Origin: Catenovulum agarivorans YM01
GTDB lineage: Bacteria > Pseudomonadota > Gammaproteobacteria > Enterobacterales > Alteromonadaceae
Reading direction: 5' to 3'
Assembly: GCF_000281085.1 (NCBI RefSeq)
Contig: NZ_JH767537.1
Location: 1 to 64,000, forward strand
Length of the DNA stretch: 64,000 bases
Shown here: in pieces, positions 52,975 through 61,472 of the stretch
Position numbering within the stretch: the stretch's first letter is position 1
How the letters are laid out: each line of letters starts with the position of its first letter
Program-made: the position numbers and the translations under genes
The notes under the pieces: model-generated
Seen by the model: the letters and a program-made list of their open reading frames with translations, nothing else
Databases searched by the model: none
What the model was told of the DNA's origin: nothing

Positions 52975-53920
52975 TTAAATTTTAGCAACAAACACTCGAT
53001 ACGACCATGGTGCTAGCGTTAACTCAGTTTCACTAGATAAGCTCGCTTGGGTTTGAGTGAAATACTCAACATAGTTGCCGTGATACAAACTTTCGGAAAA
53101 TCTAACCTTTTGTGGCTCAGCAGAAAAGTTAAATACAGCAAAGAGTTTTTGTTGCTGATTCTGCCGCACAAAACTCAATACCTGATTTGCTTGGTTATTG
53201 GGTACATGCTGCATAGGTGCACCCCATTTACCATTCCACAATACAGAGTTTTGTTTTTTCAGCGCGAAGACTTGCTGGTATAAATCGCCAATTGGGTGTG
53301 GTTGCCATTTAATTGGATCGCGCTCAAAAAATTCTAGGCGCTTGGCATTTCCTGCTTCTTGGCCGTTGTAAATCATTGGCAGTCCTTCGCCAACAACAGA
53401 CAATACAATTGAAGCAGGTAAAGCATCGGCAAATGCTTCAAACTGAGTGGCTTCCCAGGCATTTACATCATGGTTGCTTATTAGCCACCCAGTCTAAAAT
53501 CACATACATACCGAGTTGATGCGCTTTATCAACAAAAGCTTTGAGATCTTGTTCTGTACCAAATTCTGGATTAACCGCAAAGTAGTCTTTAATTGAATAT
53601 GGGCTACCTAACGAGCCTTTGCGATTTACTTCACCAATTGGATGAATTGGCATTAACCAAAGGATATCCACACCTAATTTTTGCAAACGCTCTAATTGTG
53701 CTGTGGCGGCGGTAAAAGTACCTTCTGGGGTAAATTGACGGGTGTTAATTTGATAGATAACTGCATCTTTTAACCATGTTGGATGGTTAACTTTTACATA
53801 ATCACTGACTTGATGTTTGTTGAATTGTGCTTGAGTTGATGTTTGTGATGTAAGACCACAGGCTGTGACTAGGGTAATAAACATCAGCACAAGTATTTGC
53901 CTTAATTTATTCATATTCAT
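52975..53920 (-). pseudogene. GH13 amylase pseudogene, internal deletion plus frameshift
   Basis: The N-terminal 150 codons (53920-53468) encode a lipoprotein signal (VTACG) and the start of a GH13 barrel (AVIYQINTRQFTPEG, WLMPIHPIGE, LGMYVILDWVAN). The reading frame then shifts by one near 53478 into SNHDVNAWEATQFEAF..., the family's region IV and the C-terminal part, ending at 52975. Region I (DWVAN) is fused directly to region IV (NHD): regions II and III, which hold the nucleophile and acid/base, are missing. So a deletion of probably more than 100 codons has removed the active site. The intact GH13 gene next to it may compensate. Confidence 0.9.
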
Positions 53921-53953
53921 ATCCTCTTTTTATTATTTTGCACTAGAGCTGGC

Positions 53954-53992
53954 AAAATGCAGGTATGTGGCGAATACACTTACCTGCATTTT
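53954..53992 (-). terminator. Terminator of intact GH13 gene
   Basis: AAAATGCAGGTA and TACCTGCATTTT form a perfect 12-bp stem around a loop of about 15 bases that can pair partly. It lies 22 bp past the GH13 stop. Confidence 0.75.
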
Positions 53993-54013
53993 AATTAGAA
54001 TGGTTCGTTTGCT

Positions 54014-55894
54014 TTACAGCACTTTAAAAATAGCCGCGGTTTTACCGGCAAGTTTTAGCTGAATTTGTTGCTTCGACAACGAGCTTTGTTCAGCGTTAAA
54101 TAGTGGTGCTATCTGCTTAACATTTGCAGCATCTAACTGAATGGTTTGTTGATTCGTTTGGTTGTTAAACACAACCCAAATCGTTTCACCTTGATAACTA
54201 CGGGCAAAAGCAAATACGTTATTTGCATCATCTGCTTTAACCACATTGAAATCACCCAGTTGTAATGCAGGATGTTGGTTACGAATTTTAATTAACTGTT
54301 GATAATGCTGCTTAAGTGCCATGTTAGCTTTAACTACATCAGCTTTGCGCTTGCTGCCATCTGGGTTAAATACTTCGTTTTGATATTGAATATCGTCCCA
54401 CAACATAGGTTTGCGGCAATCAGGATCGTTTGCGCCCCACATGCCAACTTCATCACCGTAATACAACATAGGTGCGCCAACATAAGTCATTTGCAGCACT
54501 GCAAAATATTTTTGCAAATGAATTTCGTCCGCGTTTGGTTTACGTACCTGATAAGCTGGGTTATTCGCCGCTTGCGAAGTGCCGAAATAATCTCCCCAAT
54601 CTCTAAAGTTACCAATACCGCGGTTAACTATGTGCGAGCCGATGCGGTTTGAATCGTGGCTACCAAACAGGTTTTGCACAACATAAGCAACACCTTGTGG
54701 ATACAAGTCACGCAGTTCAGCGAGTTTATCGGCAAATTCGCTGGCGTTAATATCCATGCCTTTTGGGTTAAACATAAATTCTGCAGCAGCAAAAGCAAAG
54801 TTGTAGTTCATTTCACCGTCGAACTCATCCCCTTGAAAATACGGAATAACGTTTTCTGGTTTATCGACTATCTCGGCCGTTAAATAGGCTTCTGGGTTAA
54901 GTTGTTTTACATGTTTACGCCAGTCTTTCCAAAAACCATGCGCTATGCAAAATGCCACATCTAAGCGCCAGCCATCTATGCCGTATTCCCGACCTTTGCC
55001 TTTAGGGTTCATCCAACGTTCAGTTGCGGCAAATACATAATCTTTCGGGCCTGCAACTAAACCATTTTCATCCTCTTTAAATTCGGGGAGCGATTTAACC
55101 CCAAACCAGCCTTCGTAATCGAATTTAGTTCCAGCTTGCTTGTCATCAAAACCAGTTACGCTAAACCAGTCTTTATACGGTGATTGTTGTTGATGTTCGG
55201 CCAAATGTTGGAAAGCAAAACTATTAATGCCCATGTGATTAAACACACCATCAAAAATAATGCGGATACCTTTTTGATGCGCTTTTTCGATAAGTTCTAA
55301 AGCTAATTCGTCCGCTTTAGTCCAAACCCAAGTGTCAGGGTCAAGCGGATTTTCTTGCTGCATTAATTTGCGGTCGCCTTCTGGATCTGGGCCAAAATTT
55401 GGGTCTATATGGTGATAACTTGCACCATCGTATTTATGCAATGAAGGTGCATCAAACACAGGGTTTAAATAAATTGCATTAATGCCTAAATCAGCCAAAT
55501 AATCGAGCTTGTCTATCACGCCTTGTAAATCACCACCATAACGGCGACGCAATAAATGCTTCCATAATTCGGGTTCACCATTGGCTTTTTCATACCCTTG
55601 TAACTCGTACCAATCACTGCCCCATGGATGAATTTGCCATTGTGCAGGCGGCTCAGCTGGGTCGGCTCCAGCTATATCTTCAACTTTTGGGTCGTTCGAC
55701 GGATCACCATTGCGAAAACGCTCTGGAAAAATTTGATACCAAACGGCACTTTTGGCCCACTGTGGCACAAATTCGTCATTGCTGATTTGATTGGCTGATT
55801 GCTCAGGAGAATGCGTTAATTGCATAGTGTTAGACGTTGTAGAACATGCGTTTAACAGTAAATTCGCAATTAATAGGGTAAGCACTTTTTTCAT
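54014..55894 (-). CDS. GH13 alpha-glucan hydrolase (cyclomaltodextrinase/neopullulanase-like), lipoprotein
   Basis: A 626-residue lipoprotein (LLNACS). GH13 barrel with WYQIFPERF, YLNPVFDAPSLHKYD, region I VFNH, and catalytic residues Asp312 in GWRLDVA, Glu341 in LTAEIVD and Asp414 in FGSHDSN, all present. Residues 40-60 before the barrel are short, so an N-terminal neopullulanase dimer domain is missing. It should hydrolyse maltodextrins or pullulan in the periplasm. Direct-repeat box f lies 50 bp upstream. It is followed by the amylase pseudogene on the same strand. Confidence 0.92.
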   Translation of the reverse strand: MKKVLTLLIANLLLNACSTTSNTMQLTHSPEQSANQISNDEFVPQWAKSAVWYQIFPERFRNGDPSNDPKVEDIAGADPAEPPAQWQIHPWGSDWYELQGYEKANGEPELWKHLLRRRYGGDLQGVIDKLDYLADLGINAIYLNPVFDAPSLHKYDGASYHHIDPNFGPDPEGDRKLMQQENPLDPDTWVWTKADELALELIEKAHQKGIRIIFDGVFNHMGINSFAFQHLAEHQQQSPYKDWFSVTGFDDKQAGTKFDYEGWFGVKSLPEFKEDENGLVAGPKDYVFAATERWMNPKGKGREYGIDGWRLDVAFCIAHGFWKDWRKHVKQLNPEAYLTAEIVDKPENVIPYFQGDEFDGEMNYNFAFAAAEFMFNPKGMDINASEFADKLAELRDLYPQGVAYVVQNLFGSHDSNRIGSHIVNRGIGNFRDWGDYFGTSQAANNPAYQVRKPNADEIHLQKYFAVLQMTYVGAPMLYYGDEVGMWGANDPDCRKPMLWDDIQYQNEVFNPDGSKRKADVVKANMALKQHYQQLIKIRNQHPALQLGDFNVVKADDANNVFAFARSYQGETIWVVFNNQTNQQTIQLDAANVKQIAPLFNAEQSSLSKQQIQLKLAGKTAAIFKVL

Positions 55895-55943
55895 AAATTT
55901 ACCTAGAGTGAACTTAGTTAAAAAGTGATAGTAAGTAAGCTTG

Positions 55944-55960
55944 GGTTACATTGCGGTTAC
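55944..55960 (-). promoter_or_regulatory. Direct-repeat box f, upstream of GH13
   Basis: GGTTAC-N5-GGTTAC, perfect halves, 50 bp upstream of the GH13 start. On the minus strand TACTAT follows after about 10 bases and could be the -10. Confidence 0.6.
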
Positions 55961-56059
55961 CGTTTAAATTGGTCGGTATGAAAAACTGTGTTAAAAATGA
56001 ACTAATGCCAAAAATCGCTTTCAAATAATAGATTTAGTTTTTACTAAGGGACATCACAA

Positions 56060-56428
56060 ATGAATCAGCACGAAAAACTTAACTACGTTGAATTTGCCGC
56101 GTACGACTTAACCGCAACAAAAAACTTTTTTAGCTCGGTATTCGGCTGGGATTTTGTTGATTATGGCCCTGAATATACAGCTTTTAGTAACCAAGGGTTA
56201 GATGGCGGTTTTTACCAAGCAGATTTAGCCAGCAATAGCCAAAGTGGCGGTGCTTTGTTGGTGTTTTATAGTGCAGATATTCAAAGCACTTTTGCCAAAG
56301 TAAAACAGCATGGTGGCACCATAGTTAAAGATATTTTTGAGTTTCCGGGTGGCTGCCGTTTTCACTTTTCCGAACCAAGTGGCAATGAGTTTGCAGTTTG
56401 GTCAGAGTTAGTGTCAGGGCAAAAATAA
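56060..56428 (+). CDS. VOC (glyoxalase-fold) family protein
   Basis: A 122-residue vicinal-oxygen-chelate protein: MNQHEKLNYVEFAAYDLTATKNFFSSVFGWDF at the start and GGCRFHFSEPSGNEFAVWSE at the end are typical of the small VOC group. The substrate cannot be told; the group includes lyases, isomerases and resistance proteins. AAGGG about 10 bases before the ATG. A hairpin follows the stop. Confidence 0.85.
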   Translation: MNQHEKLNYVEFAAYDLTATKNFFSSVFGWDFVDYGPEYTAFSNQGLDGGFYQADLASNSQSGGALLVFYSADIQSTFAKVKQHGGTIVKDIFEFPGGCRFHFSEPSGNEFAVWSELVSGQK

Positions 56429-56434
56429 AAAACA

Positions 56435-56458
56435 CTACTGACACTACGCTGTCAGTAG
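56435..56458 (+). terminator. Hairpin after VOC gene
   Basis: CTACTGACA and TGTCAGTAG, 9-bp perfect stem, 6-base loop, without a strong T-tract. Possibly a terminator. Confidence 0.5.
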
Positions 56459-56541
56459 CCCCTGTTTAAGCTTCTTATTGTTGCTAGGCCATCAGTCAAA
56501 CACCTAAGCAATAATTTTTAACTATGGAAAAGGAGCTTAAA

Positions 56542-56868
56542 ATGACCTCTACAGTAATCGAATTTATCACCTACAAATTCAAATCAAATATTGATCAAAG
56601 CCAGATAGATCAAATGAATAACGAGCTGAATACCTTTTTACTTGAACAGCCGGGTTTTTATTACCGCTCATTAAGTGAAGATGCCAATGGTCTGCAGCAC
56701 GACATCATTTATTGGCATGATATGCAACAAGCTAAACAAGCGTCTGAAGCTTTTATGCAGTTGCCTGTTTGCAAGTTGATTATGGATTCTACAGTCGCAG
56801 ACACTGTAAACATGCAATATATGCAGGTACTATCAGAGGTATCGACACTCATGAATGAGCCAGCATAA
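56542..56868 (+). CDS. ABM-like small protein
   Basis: About 108 residues, with a ferredoxin-like pattern (VIEFITYKFKSNI..., then FYYRSLSEDANG...DIIYWHDMQQAKQASEAF) as in antibiotic-biosynthesis-monooxygenase (ABM) and dabb-type proteins. The start at 56542 follows AGGAG by 6 bases; an ATG at 56524 lies before that site and is less likely. It lies 20 bp before the YafY-type regulator and is probably co-transcribed. Substrate unknown. Confidence 0.7.
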   Translation: MTSTVIEFITYKFKSNIDQSQIDQMNNELNTFLLEQPGFYYRSLSEDANGLQHDIIYWHDMQQAKQASEAFMQLPVCKLIMDSTVADTVNMQYMQVLSEVSTLMNEPA

Positions 56869-56888
56869 TTAGCTGAAAATATAACACC

Positions 56889-57581
56889 ATGCGAAAAGCC
56901 GAACGTCTCTTTCAGATTTTAACTTATTTACGCAGCAAACGTGGCGTAGTCACTGCTGAACAATTAGCAGAAAATTTGCAGGTTTCGCAGCGCACTATCT
57001 ATCGAGATATTCAGGCTTTATCACTATCTGGTGTACCGATTGAGTCGGAGGCTGGCATTGGCTACCGGCTCAAACCTAACTTTAATATGCCACCCATAAT
57101 GTTCGACCAAGCAGAGTTAGAAGCTTTAATGTTGGGTGTGCGTATGGTGGAAAGTTGGAGTCATCAAGGCATGGCAACTGCGGCATCCTCTGCCCTTGCC
57201 AAAATTCATGCCGTATTGCCCGAACAATTACATCACAAAGCGACGTCGCAACCAGAATGGTTAATCATCCCTAAATTTGTTTCTAAAGATTACCAACAAA
57301 CCAGCGAACAAATATCCAAAGCAATTAAACAAAAACTTGAATGCAATCTGCATTACCAAGATGAAAGTGGCAATAAAACCAACCGCACTATTTGGCCGCT
57401 TGGCATGATCTACTGGGGCAAAACCTGGACTTTAGTTGCTTGGTGTAAAAAACGCGAAGACTACCGCATGTTTAGGTTAGATAGAATTGAGTCGATTTGT
57501 CTAAGCGAACAAGTTTTTGTACCGACTGAAGATATTAGTTTGGAAAATTATATTAATAAGTGCCGCGAGGCATATGGTTAA
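56889..57581 (+). CDS. YafY-type HTH/WYL regulator
   Basis: A 230-residue regulator: N-terminal HTH_11 (RLFQILTYLRSKRGVVTAEQLAENLQVSQRTIYRDIQAL) and a WYL domain (IWPLGMIYWGKTWTLVAWCKKREDYRMFRLDRI). Proteins of this type often sense small ligands or nucleic acids. Its 3' end is duplicated in the genome at 59894-59942. The stop overlaps the convergent AcpH gene by 4 bp. Confidence 0.9.
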   Translation: MRKAERLFQILTYLRSKRGVVTAEQLAENLQVSQRTIYRDIQALSLSGVPIESEAGIGYRLKPNFNMPPIMFDQAELEALMLGVRMVESWSHQGMATAASSALAKIHAVLPEQLHHKATSQPEWLIIPKFVSKDYQQTSEQISKAIKQKLECNLHYQDESGNKTNRTIWPLGMIYWGKTWTLVAWCKKREDYRMFRLDRIESICLSEQVFVPTEDISLENYINKCREAYG

Positions 57582-58195
57582 AAATCCAATTTAACACTGC
57601 TCTTCAAGTCGCGGCTTTCAAGCGCATTTTGATTTACATGATTAATTAATTGTGGGAAAAACTCTAAAAATAGCATTTCTAGTTCGTCATAGTGACACTG
57701 GATATCCTCAACGGCACCTGAAAAGTTATTGGTAAAACGAATGCGTTTGGCTATGTTATCAAGTGCTCCGCCTATACCAGTTAGCGTTTCATACTCTTTA
57801 AACCAATCATTTTTGATCATGCTATTGATAACCTTTTGCATTCTACACGGCATATCAGGAATACGTTTATGCAAAAGTTGATAGCTATTTTGTTTAAACA
57901 CTGCCAATGGTTCTTCATTGAACAGCATCCAATTTTTAATCAGGAAGTGATCAAATACTACGTCAATCGCAATACTCGCGAATCGTTTACGAGGTTTGGA
58001 AAAATACCTTTTAGCTTGCTTAGTTGCTAGGTGGTTATCTGTAAATTTATCGACTAAATAATGATTATCTAATGCTTTTTTCACTGTAACCGGCATATGC
58101 TTTACATCCCTTTTACCACCAAAATCTCCTAGAAGATTGCCAAAATGAGAGTCTGCATTTGGCTGAGCTAAGTAAAGGTGCGCTAGATAGTTCAA
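57578..58195 (-). CDS. acpH: Acyl-carrier-protein phosphodiesterase
   Basis: A 205-residue AcpH: MNYLAHLYLA, GNLLGDF, the HD-type motifs DNHYLVDKFTDNH and AIDVVFDHFLIKNW. It removes 4'-phosphopantetheine from holo-ACP. It follows a HxlR regulator gene by 11 bp on the same strand and may be its target, though AcpH is usually housekeeping. Confidence 0.93.
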   Translation of the reverse strand: MNYLAHLYLAQPNADSHFGNLLGDFGGKRDVKHMPVTVKKALDNHYLVDKFTDNHLATKQAKRYFSKPRKRFASIAIDVVFDHFLIKNWMLFNEEPLAVFKQNSYQLLHKRIPDMPCRMQKVINSMIKNDWFKEYETLTGIGGALDNIAKRIRFTNNFSGAVEDIQCHYDELEMLFLEFFPQLINHVNQNALESRDLKSSVKLDF

Positions 58196-58206
58196 GGCAA
58201 TTATCT

Positions 58207-58563
58207 CTATATTTGATGGGATTCAGACCAAATCCTAAGTTCATCTAAAATACTCAGTGCGGTTCTACCAAAATCAGTTAATTCGTAAGTTACAGCGACA
58301 GGTCTATCACTTATCACTTTTCTAACGACCATGCCCTCACTTTCTAATTCCTTCAGGCGTTGGTCGACCATTTTTTTGCTAGCACCGCCAAGCATACGAG
58401 TTAAGTCATTAAACCTCACTGGCTCGTCTTTCAGGTGGTAAATAATGGAACCTTTCCACTTTCCGCCAATTAAACGCATGCCTTTTTCAATAGCACAAGG
58501 TTCAGTGCACGCGTTTAAAACTTTTTTCCTGCCTTTACTATCTGTTTTTACGACACTTTCCAC
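58207..58563 (-). CDS. HxlR-family transcriptional regulator
   Basis: A 118-residue winged-helix repressor: CAIEKGMRLIGGKWKGSIIYHLKDEPVRFNDLTRMLGGASKKMVDQRLKELE is typical HxlR. An N-terminal Cys pair (CTEPC) suggests sensing of quinones, diamide or aldehydes, as in YodB/HypR. It is divergent from a quinone-reductase-like gene, which is probably its target. Confidence 0.9.
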   Translation of the reverse strand: MESVVKTDSKGRKKVLNACTEPCAIEKGMRLIGGKWKGSIIYHLKDEPVRFNDLTRMLGGASKKMVDQRLKELESEGMVVRKVISDRPVAVTYELTDFGRTALSILDELRIWSESHQI

Positions 58564-58707
58564 TCTTTTACCTCACAAATTAACTAGGTTACTAAAAGTA
58601 TACTAATTGATTACCGAAATCAGGTAACTAATATATACCACATATCAACTGGGTTTGAGAGTTTTTCTCTTACTTGTTTTGACAGAAACTTAATTTGGAG
58701 TTGTTTT
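58564..58707. promoter_or_regulatory. Divergent promoter region of hxlR and mdaB-like genes
   Basis: The 144-bp gap holds TTACTAAAAGTATACTAA at about 58590 and AGGTAACTAATATATACC downstream; these look like HxlR-type operator sequences but the exact site is not fixed. Confidence 0.4.
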
Positions 58708-59304
58708 ATGAGCACGACTGATTCGAAGAACGTATTAATTATTAATGCCCATCAATATTACCCATTCTCACAAGGTAAGTTAAATGCAGCTTTAATTGAT
58801 AAAGCGATAACCATACTAGATAGCAAAGGTTATAACACTCGCGTAGTTACCATGAGTGACGAATATGATATCGACGAGCAATTAGCCCATCATCAATGGG
58901 CCGACATTGTGTTTCTGCAATCACCAAGCAATTGGATGGGCGTTCCTTGGTCTTTCAAAAAATATATGGATGAAGTTTATACCGCAGGTATGGGTGGTGC
59001 TTTATGTGTTGGGGACGGCCGCAGTGAACAAGCGCCAAAGAAAAACTATGGAACGGGCGGCACCTTAACCAATACCAAATACATGATGTCACTTACCTTT
59101 AATGCGCCGGAAGAAGCATTTAACGATACAGACGAGTTCTTTAATGGCAAATCAATCGACGACTTAATGTTCCCTATGCATATGAATTTTAAATTTTTTG
59201 GGATGAAGCCAATGGAAACCTTTGCTTGTTTTGACGTGATGAAAAATGCAGATGTCGAAAATGACTTTAAACGTTTTGAAGCGCACATCCATAAACATTT
59301 TTAG
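58708..59304 (+). CDS. mdaB: NAD(P)H-dependent quinone oxidoreductase, MdaB-like
   Basis: A 198-residue flavodoxin-like protein: [26 protein letters not shown], the [22 protein letters not shown] segment and [21 protein letters not shown] match MdaB/Kef-accessory type quinone reductases that use FAD. It should detoxify quinones. It heads an operon with the peroxiredoxin-like gene 9 bp downstream and is divergent from the HxlR repressor. TTGGAG precedes the ATG. Confidence 0.9.
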   Translation: MSTTDSKNVLIINAHQYYPFSQGKLNAALIDKAITILDSKGYNTRVVTMSDEYDIDEQLAHHQWADIVFLQSPSNWMGVPWSFKKYMDEVYTAGMGGALCVGDGRSEQAPKKNYGTGGTLTNTKYMMSLTFNAPEEAFNDTDEFFNGKSIDDLMFPMHMNFKFFGMKPMETFACFDVMKNADVENDFKRFEAHIHKHF

Positions 59305-59313
59305 GAGGCTGAG

Positions 59314-59856
59314 ATGAACATTGAATATACCAACAAATTGCATGCTGGTGCTGACTTCCCTGTAGTTGAAGCAAAGTTACTAAATGGTGAAGTGAAAAAA
59401 CTGTCAACACCTGAAAATGGTTTGGATTGGAAAATGCTTGTGGTTTACCGAGGCCAGCACTGTCCTCTTTGTACGCGATACCTGAACCAATTAGAAAGTG
59501 CGAAAGACTTACTCGCGGAAACGGGTGTGGATTTAATCGCAGTTTCTGGCGACAGTAAAGAACAACTAGAAAGTCATATGGATAGACTTGATGTTACTTT
59601 TCCAATTGCCTACGGCCTGACTCTTGAACAAATGAAAGAGCTTGGCTTGTATATATCAGATCCAAGATCACCCGAAGAAACGGATCATCCATTTGCTGAA
59701 CCGGGACTGTTTGTTGTTAACAGTGAAGGTAAAGTGCACGTAGCGGATATTTCGAACAACCCGTTTGTAAGACCAGAAATTCAGTCATTGATTAGTGGCC
59801 TAGGATGGATACGCAATCCAGCTAACAATTACCCTATACGTGGTATGCATAAATAG
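59314..59856 (+). CDS. Peroxiredoxin-like (AhpC/TSA) protein
   Basis: A 180-residue thioredoxin-fold protein. VVYRGQHCPLCTRYLNQLE carries the peroxidatic Cys in a CPLC motif, and LIAVSGDSKEQLESH and PFAEPGLFVVNSEGKVHV are family features. It resembles the redoxin group that partners with quinone reductases. AGGAGG sits at the end of the preceding gene, so the two are co-translated. Likely regulated by HxlR. Confidence 0.88.
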   Translation: MNIEYTNKLHAGADFPVVEAKLLNGEVKKLSTPENGLDWKMLVVYRGQHCPLCTRYLNQLESAKDLLAETGVDLIAVSGDSKEQLESHMDRLDVTFPIAYGLTLEQMKELGLYISDPRSPEETDHPFAEPGLFVVNSEGKVHVADISNNPFVRPEIQSLISGLGWIRNPANNYPIRGMHK

Positions 59857-59893
59857 GCGCGATTTTGTTGCTTATTACGAACCTGAAACGGCA

Positions 59894-59942
59894 ATATTAG
59901 TTTGAAAAATTATATTAATGAGTGCCGCGAGGCGTATGCTTG
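59894..59942 (+). pseudogene. 3' remnant of a second YafY-type regulator
   Basis: The sequence reads ISLKNYINECREAYA then stop, matching ISLENYINKCREAYG at the end of the intact regulator. DNA identity is 42 of 45 bases with 57532-57576. Nothing of the gene is seen upstream of 59894. The two copies flank the 2.3-kb acpH-hxlR-mdaB-peroxiredoxin block as direct repeats. Confidence 0.85.
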
Positions 59943-59968
59943 AGAAAACAACTGCTTGTTTTCTCAAG
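59939..59968. terminator. Perfect hairpin after regulator remnant
   Basis: CTTGAGAAAACAA / TTGTTTTCTCAAG, 13-bp perfect stem, 4-base loop. No T-tract follows on the plus strand. Probably the old terminator of the lost regulator gene. Confidence 0.6.
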
Positions 59969-60031
59969 CGCGGTTTGACTTGCCACCAGCTCAAGTTTAT
60001 AACTTAGTGCAAGCTTCTTTACATTCAGACC

Positions 60032-60649
60032 ATGCCAATGCGTAAAATTTTAACTACATTCCTATGCCTAGCTTCTATCAATTCTAACGCCGCTAGTTTT
60101 GTGCAAGATTTTACTGCTGCGGCGCTAGAACGAACAAGCAAACAAATTACCTATGATGGCTCATATATTGCGATTCCCTACCCCAACGGCGATGTGCCTG
60201 CACATATTGGTGTGTGCACAGACGTAGTTATTCGCAGCTATCGAGCACTTGGTATAGATTTGCAGCGTTTAGTCCATGAAGATATGCGAAGCAACTTTAA
60301 CCTCTATCCATCAAAACGTATTTGGGGATTAACTTCAACCGACAAAAATATTGACCACCGCAGAGTACCAAACTTACAAACATTTTTTGCGCGAAACGGG
60401 GTCGAATTAGCGATCACAAATAATAAAGAAGATTATCAACCTGGAGATTTAGTTACTTGGATGTTGCCAGGCAATTTGCCACATATAGGCATAGTATCAA
60501 ACAAAGTATCACCTAGTACTGGCAACCCGCTAATTGTCCACAACATTGGTGCGGGGCCAAAACTAGAAGATATGCTATTCGCATATAAAATAACCGGCCA
60601 TTTTAGGTATGAACCCGCCAGCTATAAGCAGCCAACCGAAGAAAGTTAG
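60032..60649 (+). CDS. DUF1287 exported protein
   Basis: A 205-residue protein with a signal peptide (MRKILTTFLCLASINSNAAS; the ATG at 60038 is an equally good start). The core matches DUF1287: ITYDGSYIAIPYPNGDVPAHIGVCTDVVIRSYRALGIDLQRLVHEDM, then DLVTWMLPGNLPHIGIVSN and IVHNIGAGPKLED. The family has an NlpC/P60-like Cys-His arrangement (Cys near 71, His in PHIGIV), so a cell-wall amidase-like activity is plausible but unproven. Confidence 0.88.
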   Translation: MPMRKILTTFLCLASINSNAASFVQDFTAAALERTSKQITYDGSYIAIPYPNGDVPAHIGVCTDVVIRSYRALGIDLQRLVHEDMRSNFNLYPSKRIWGLTSTDKNIDHRRVPNLQTFFARNGVELAITNNKEDYQPGDLVTWMLPGNLPHIGIVSNKVSPSTGNPLIVHNIGAGPKLEDMLFAYKITGHFRYEPASYKQPTEES

Positions 60650-60708
60650 CTGCTTGGTTTCTCCCCCTAAAATTATCGTTGCATTTTCGTTAGTCTAGGC
60701 TTAAGTTT

Positions 60709-60828
60709 ATGAAAATATTTAATTTAAAACTAATTGGAATGGCGTTGATAGACTCAACACTGAAAAGTTTTATACGCACTTCTGATGATTATGCTGCAAA
60801 TAGTCTTTTGGGGGATTCATGGGGTTAG
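60709..60828 (+). CDS. Possible 39-aa upstream peptide
   Basis: An ATG-started frame (MKIFNLKLIGMALIDS...) whose stop lies inside the first codons of the next gene. Ribosome site weak. It could be a leader or a chance frame. Confidence 0.2.
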   Translation: MKIFNLKLIGMALIDSTLKSFIRTSDDYAANSLLGDSWG

Positions 60829-61412
60829 ATGTGGGTGATTGGATTTCTATTTTTATGGCATTAATTGCCATAGCTTCTATAGCCATTACATACAATGTGT
60901 ATCGCTCATCAACAGATCCAGAGGTAATTGTTTACGCAGATATTGATCTAGCTAGGCCATCAATAGTGAACCTAATTATCAAGAATATTGGTAAAGGAGC
61001 TGCGTTGGACATTACATTTAATACAAATAAGCCACTTCCAGAAAAAGCAATGGGGATAGATGGAAACGTTGAAATGCCCAGTAAAATGACTTCGGGGCCA
61101 ATTGTTGTCGGTGTACCATATCTAGCACCTAACCAACAGTTGACTATTACTTGGGGGCAATATGGTGGCTTAAAGAAATATCTAGGTAGTCAGCCCATAA
61201 TCGTAACGTCTAGATATAAACGGTCAAAAAGTTTACGAGGCTTCCCAGCCGTAATTGAGAGTATTAGCAAACTTGATATACAGTCTATGGGAACTGCTGA
61301 GTCAAGTGATCACCATTGGGGAGGTAAGCTCGTAGTAGAAATGAGAGCGTCACGAAAAGAACTTGCCGCCATTAATGAGTCTCTTGCTAACTTGAAGCAA
61401 AAAGACAGTTGA
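60819..61412 (+). CDS. Membrane-anchored protein of unknown function
   Basis: A 197-residue protein with one N-terminal membrane segment (WISIFMALIAIASIAITYNVY), then a beta-rich domain (PSIVNLIIKNIGKGAALDITFN) and a C-terminal helix. No family recognised; similar stand-alone proteins are common in bacterial genomes. GGGGGA sits 4 bases before the ATG. Confidence 0.7.
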   Translation: MGLDVGDWISIFMALIAIASIAITYNVYRSSTDPEVIVYADIDLARPSIVNLIIKNIGKGAALDITFNTNKPLPEKAMGIDGNVEMPSKMTSGPIVVGVPYLAPNQQLTITWGQYGGLKKYLGSQPIIVTSRYKRSKSLRGFPAVIESISKLDIQSMGTAESSDHHWGGKLVVEMRASRKELAAINESLANLKQKDS

Positions 61413-61472
61413 CAAACGCGTCAAGTCGCCCCTGAAAAGCGTGCGCAGGGACATAAAAACTACGCAAGCATT

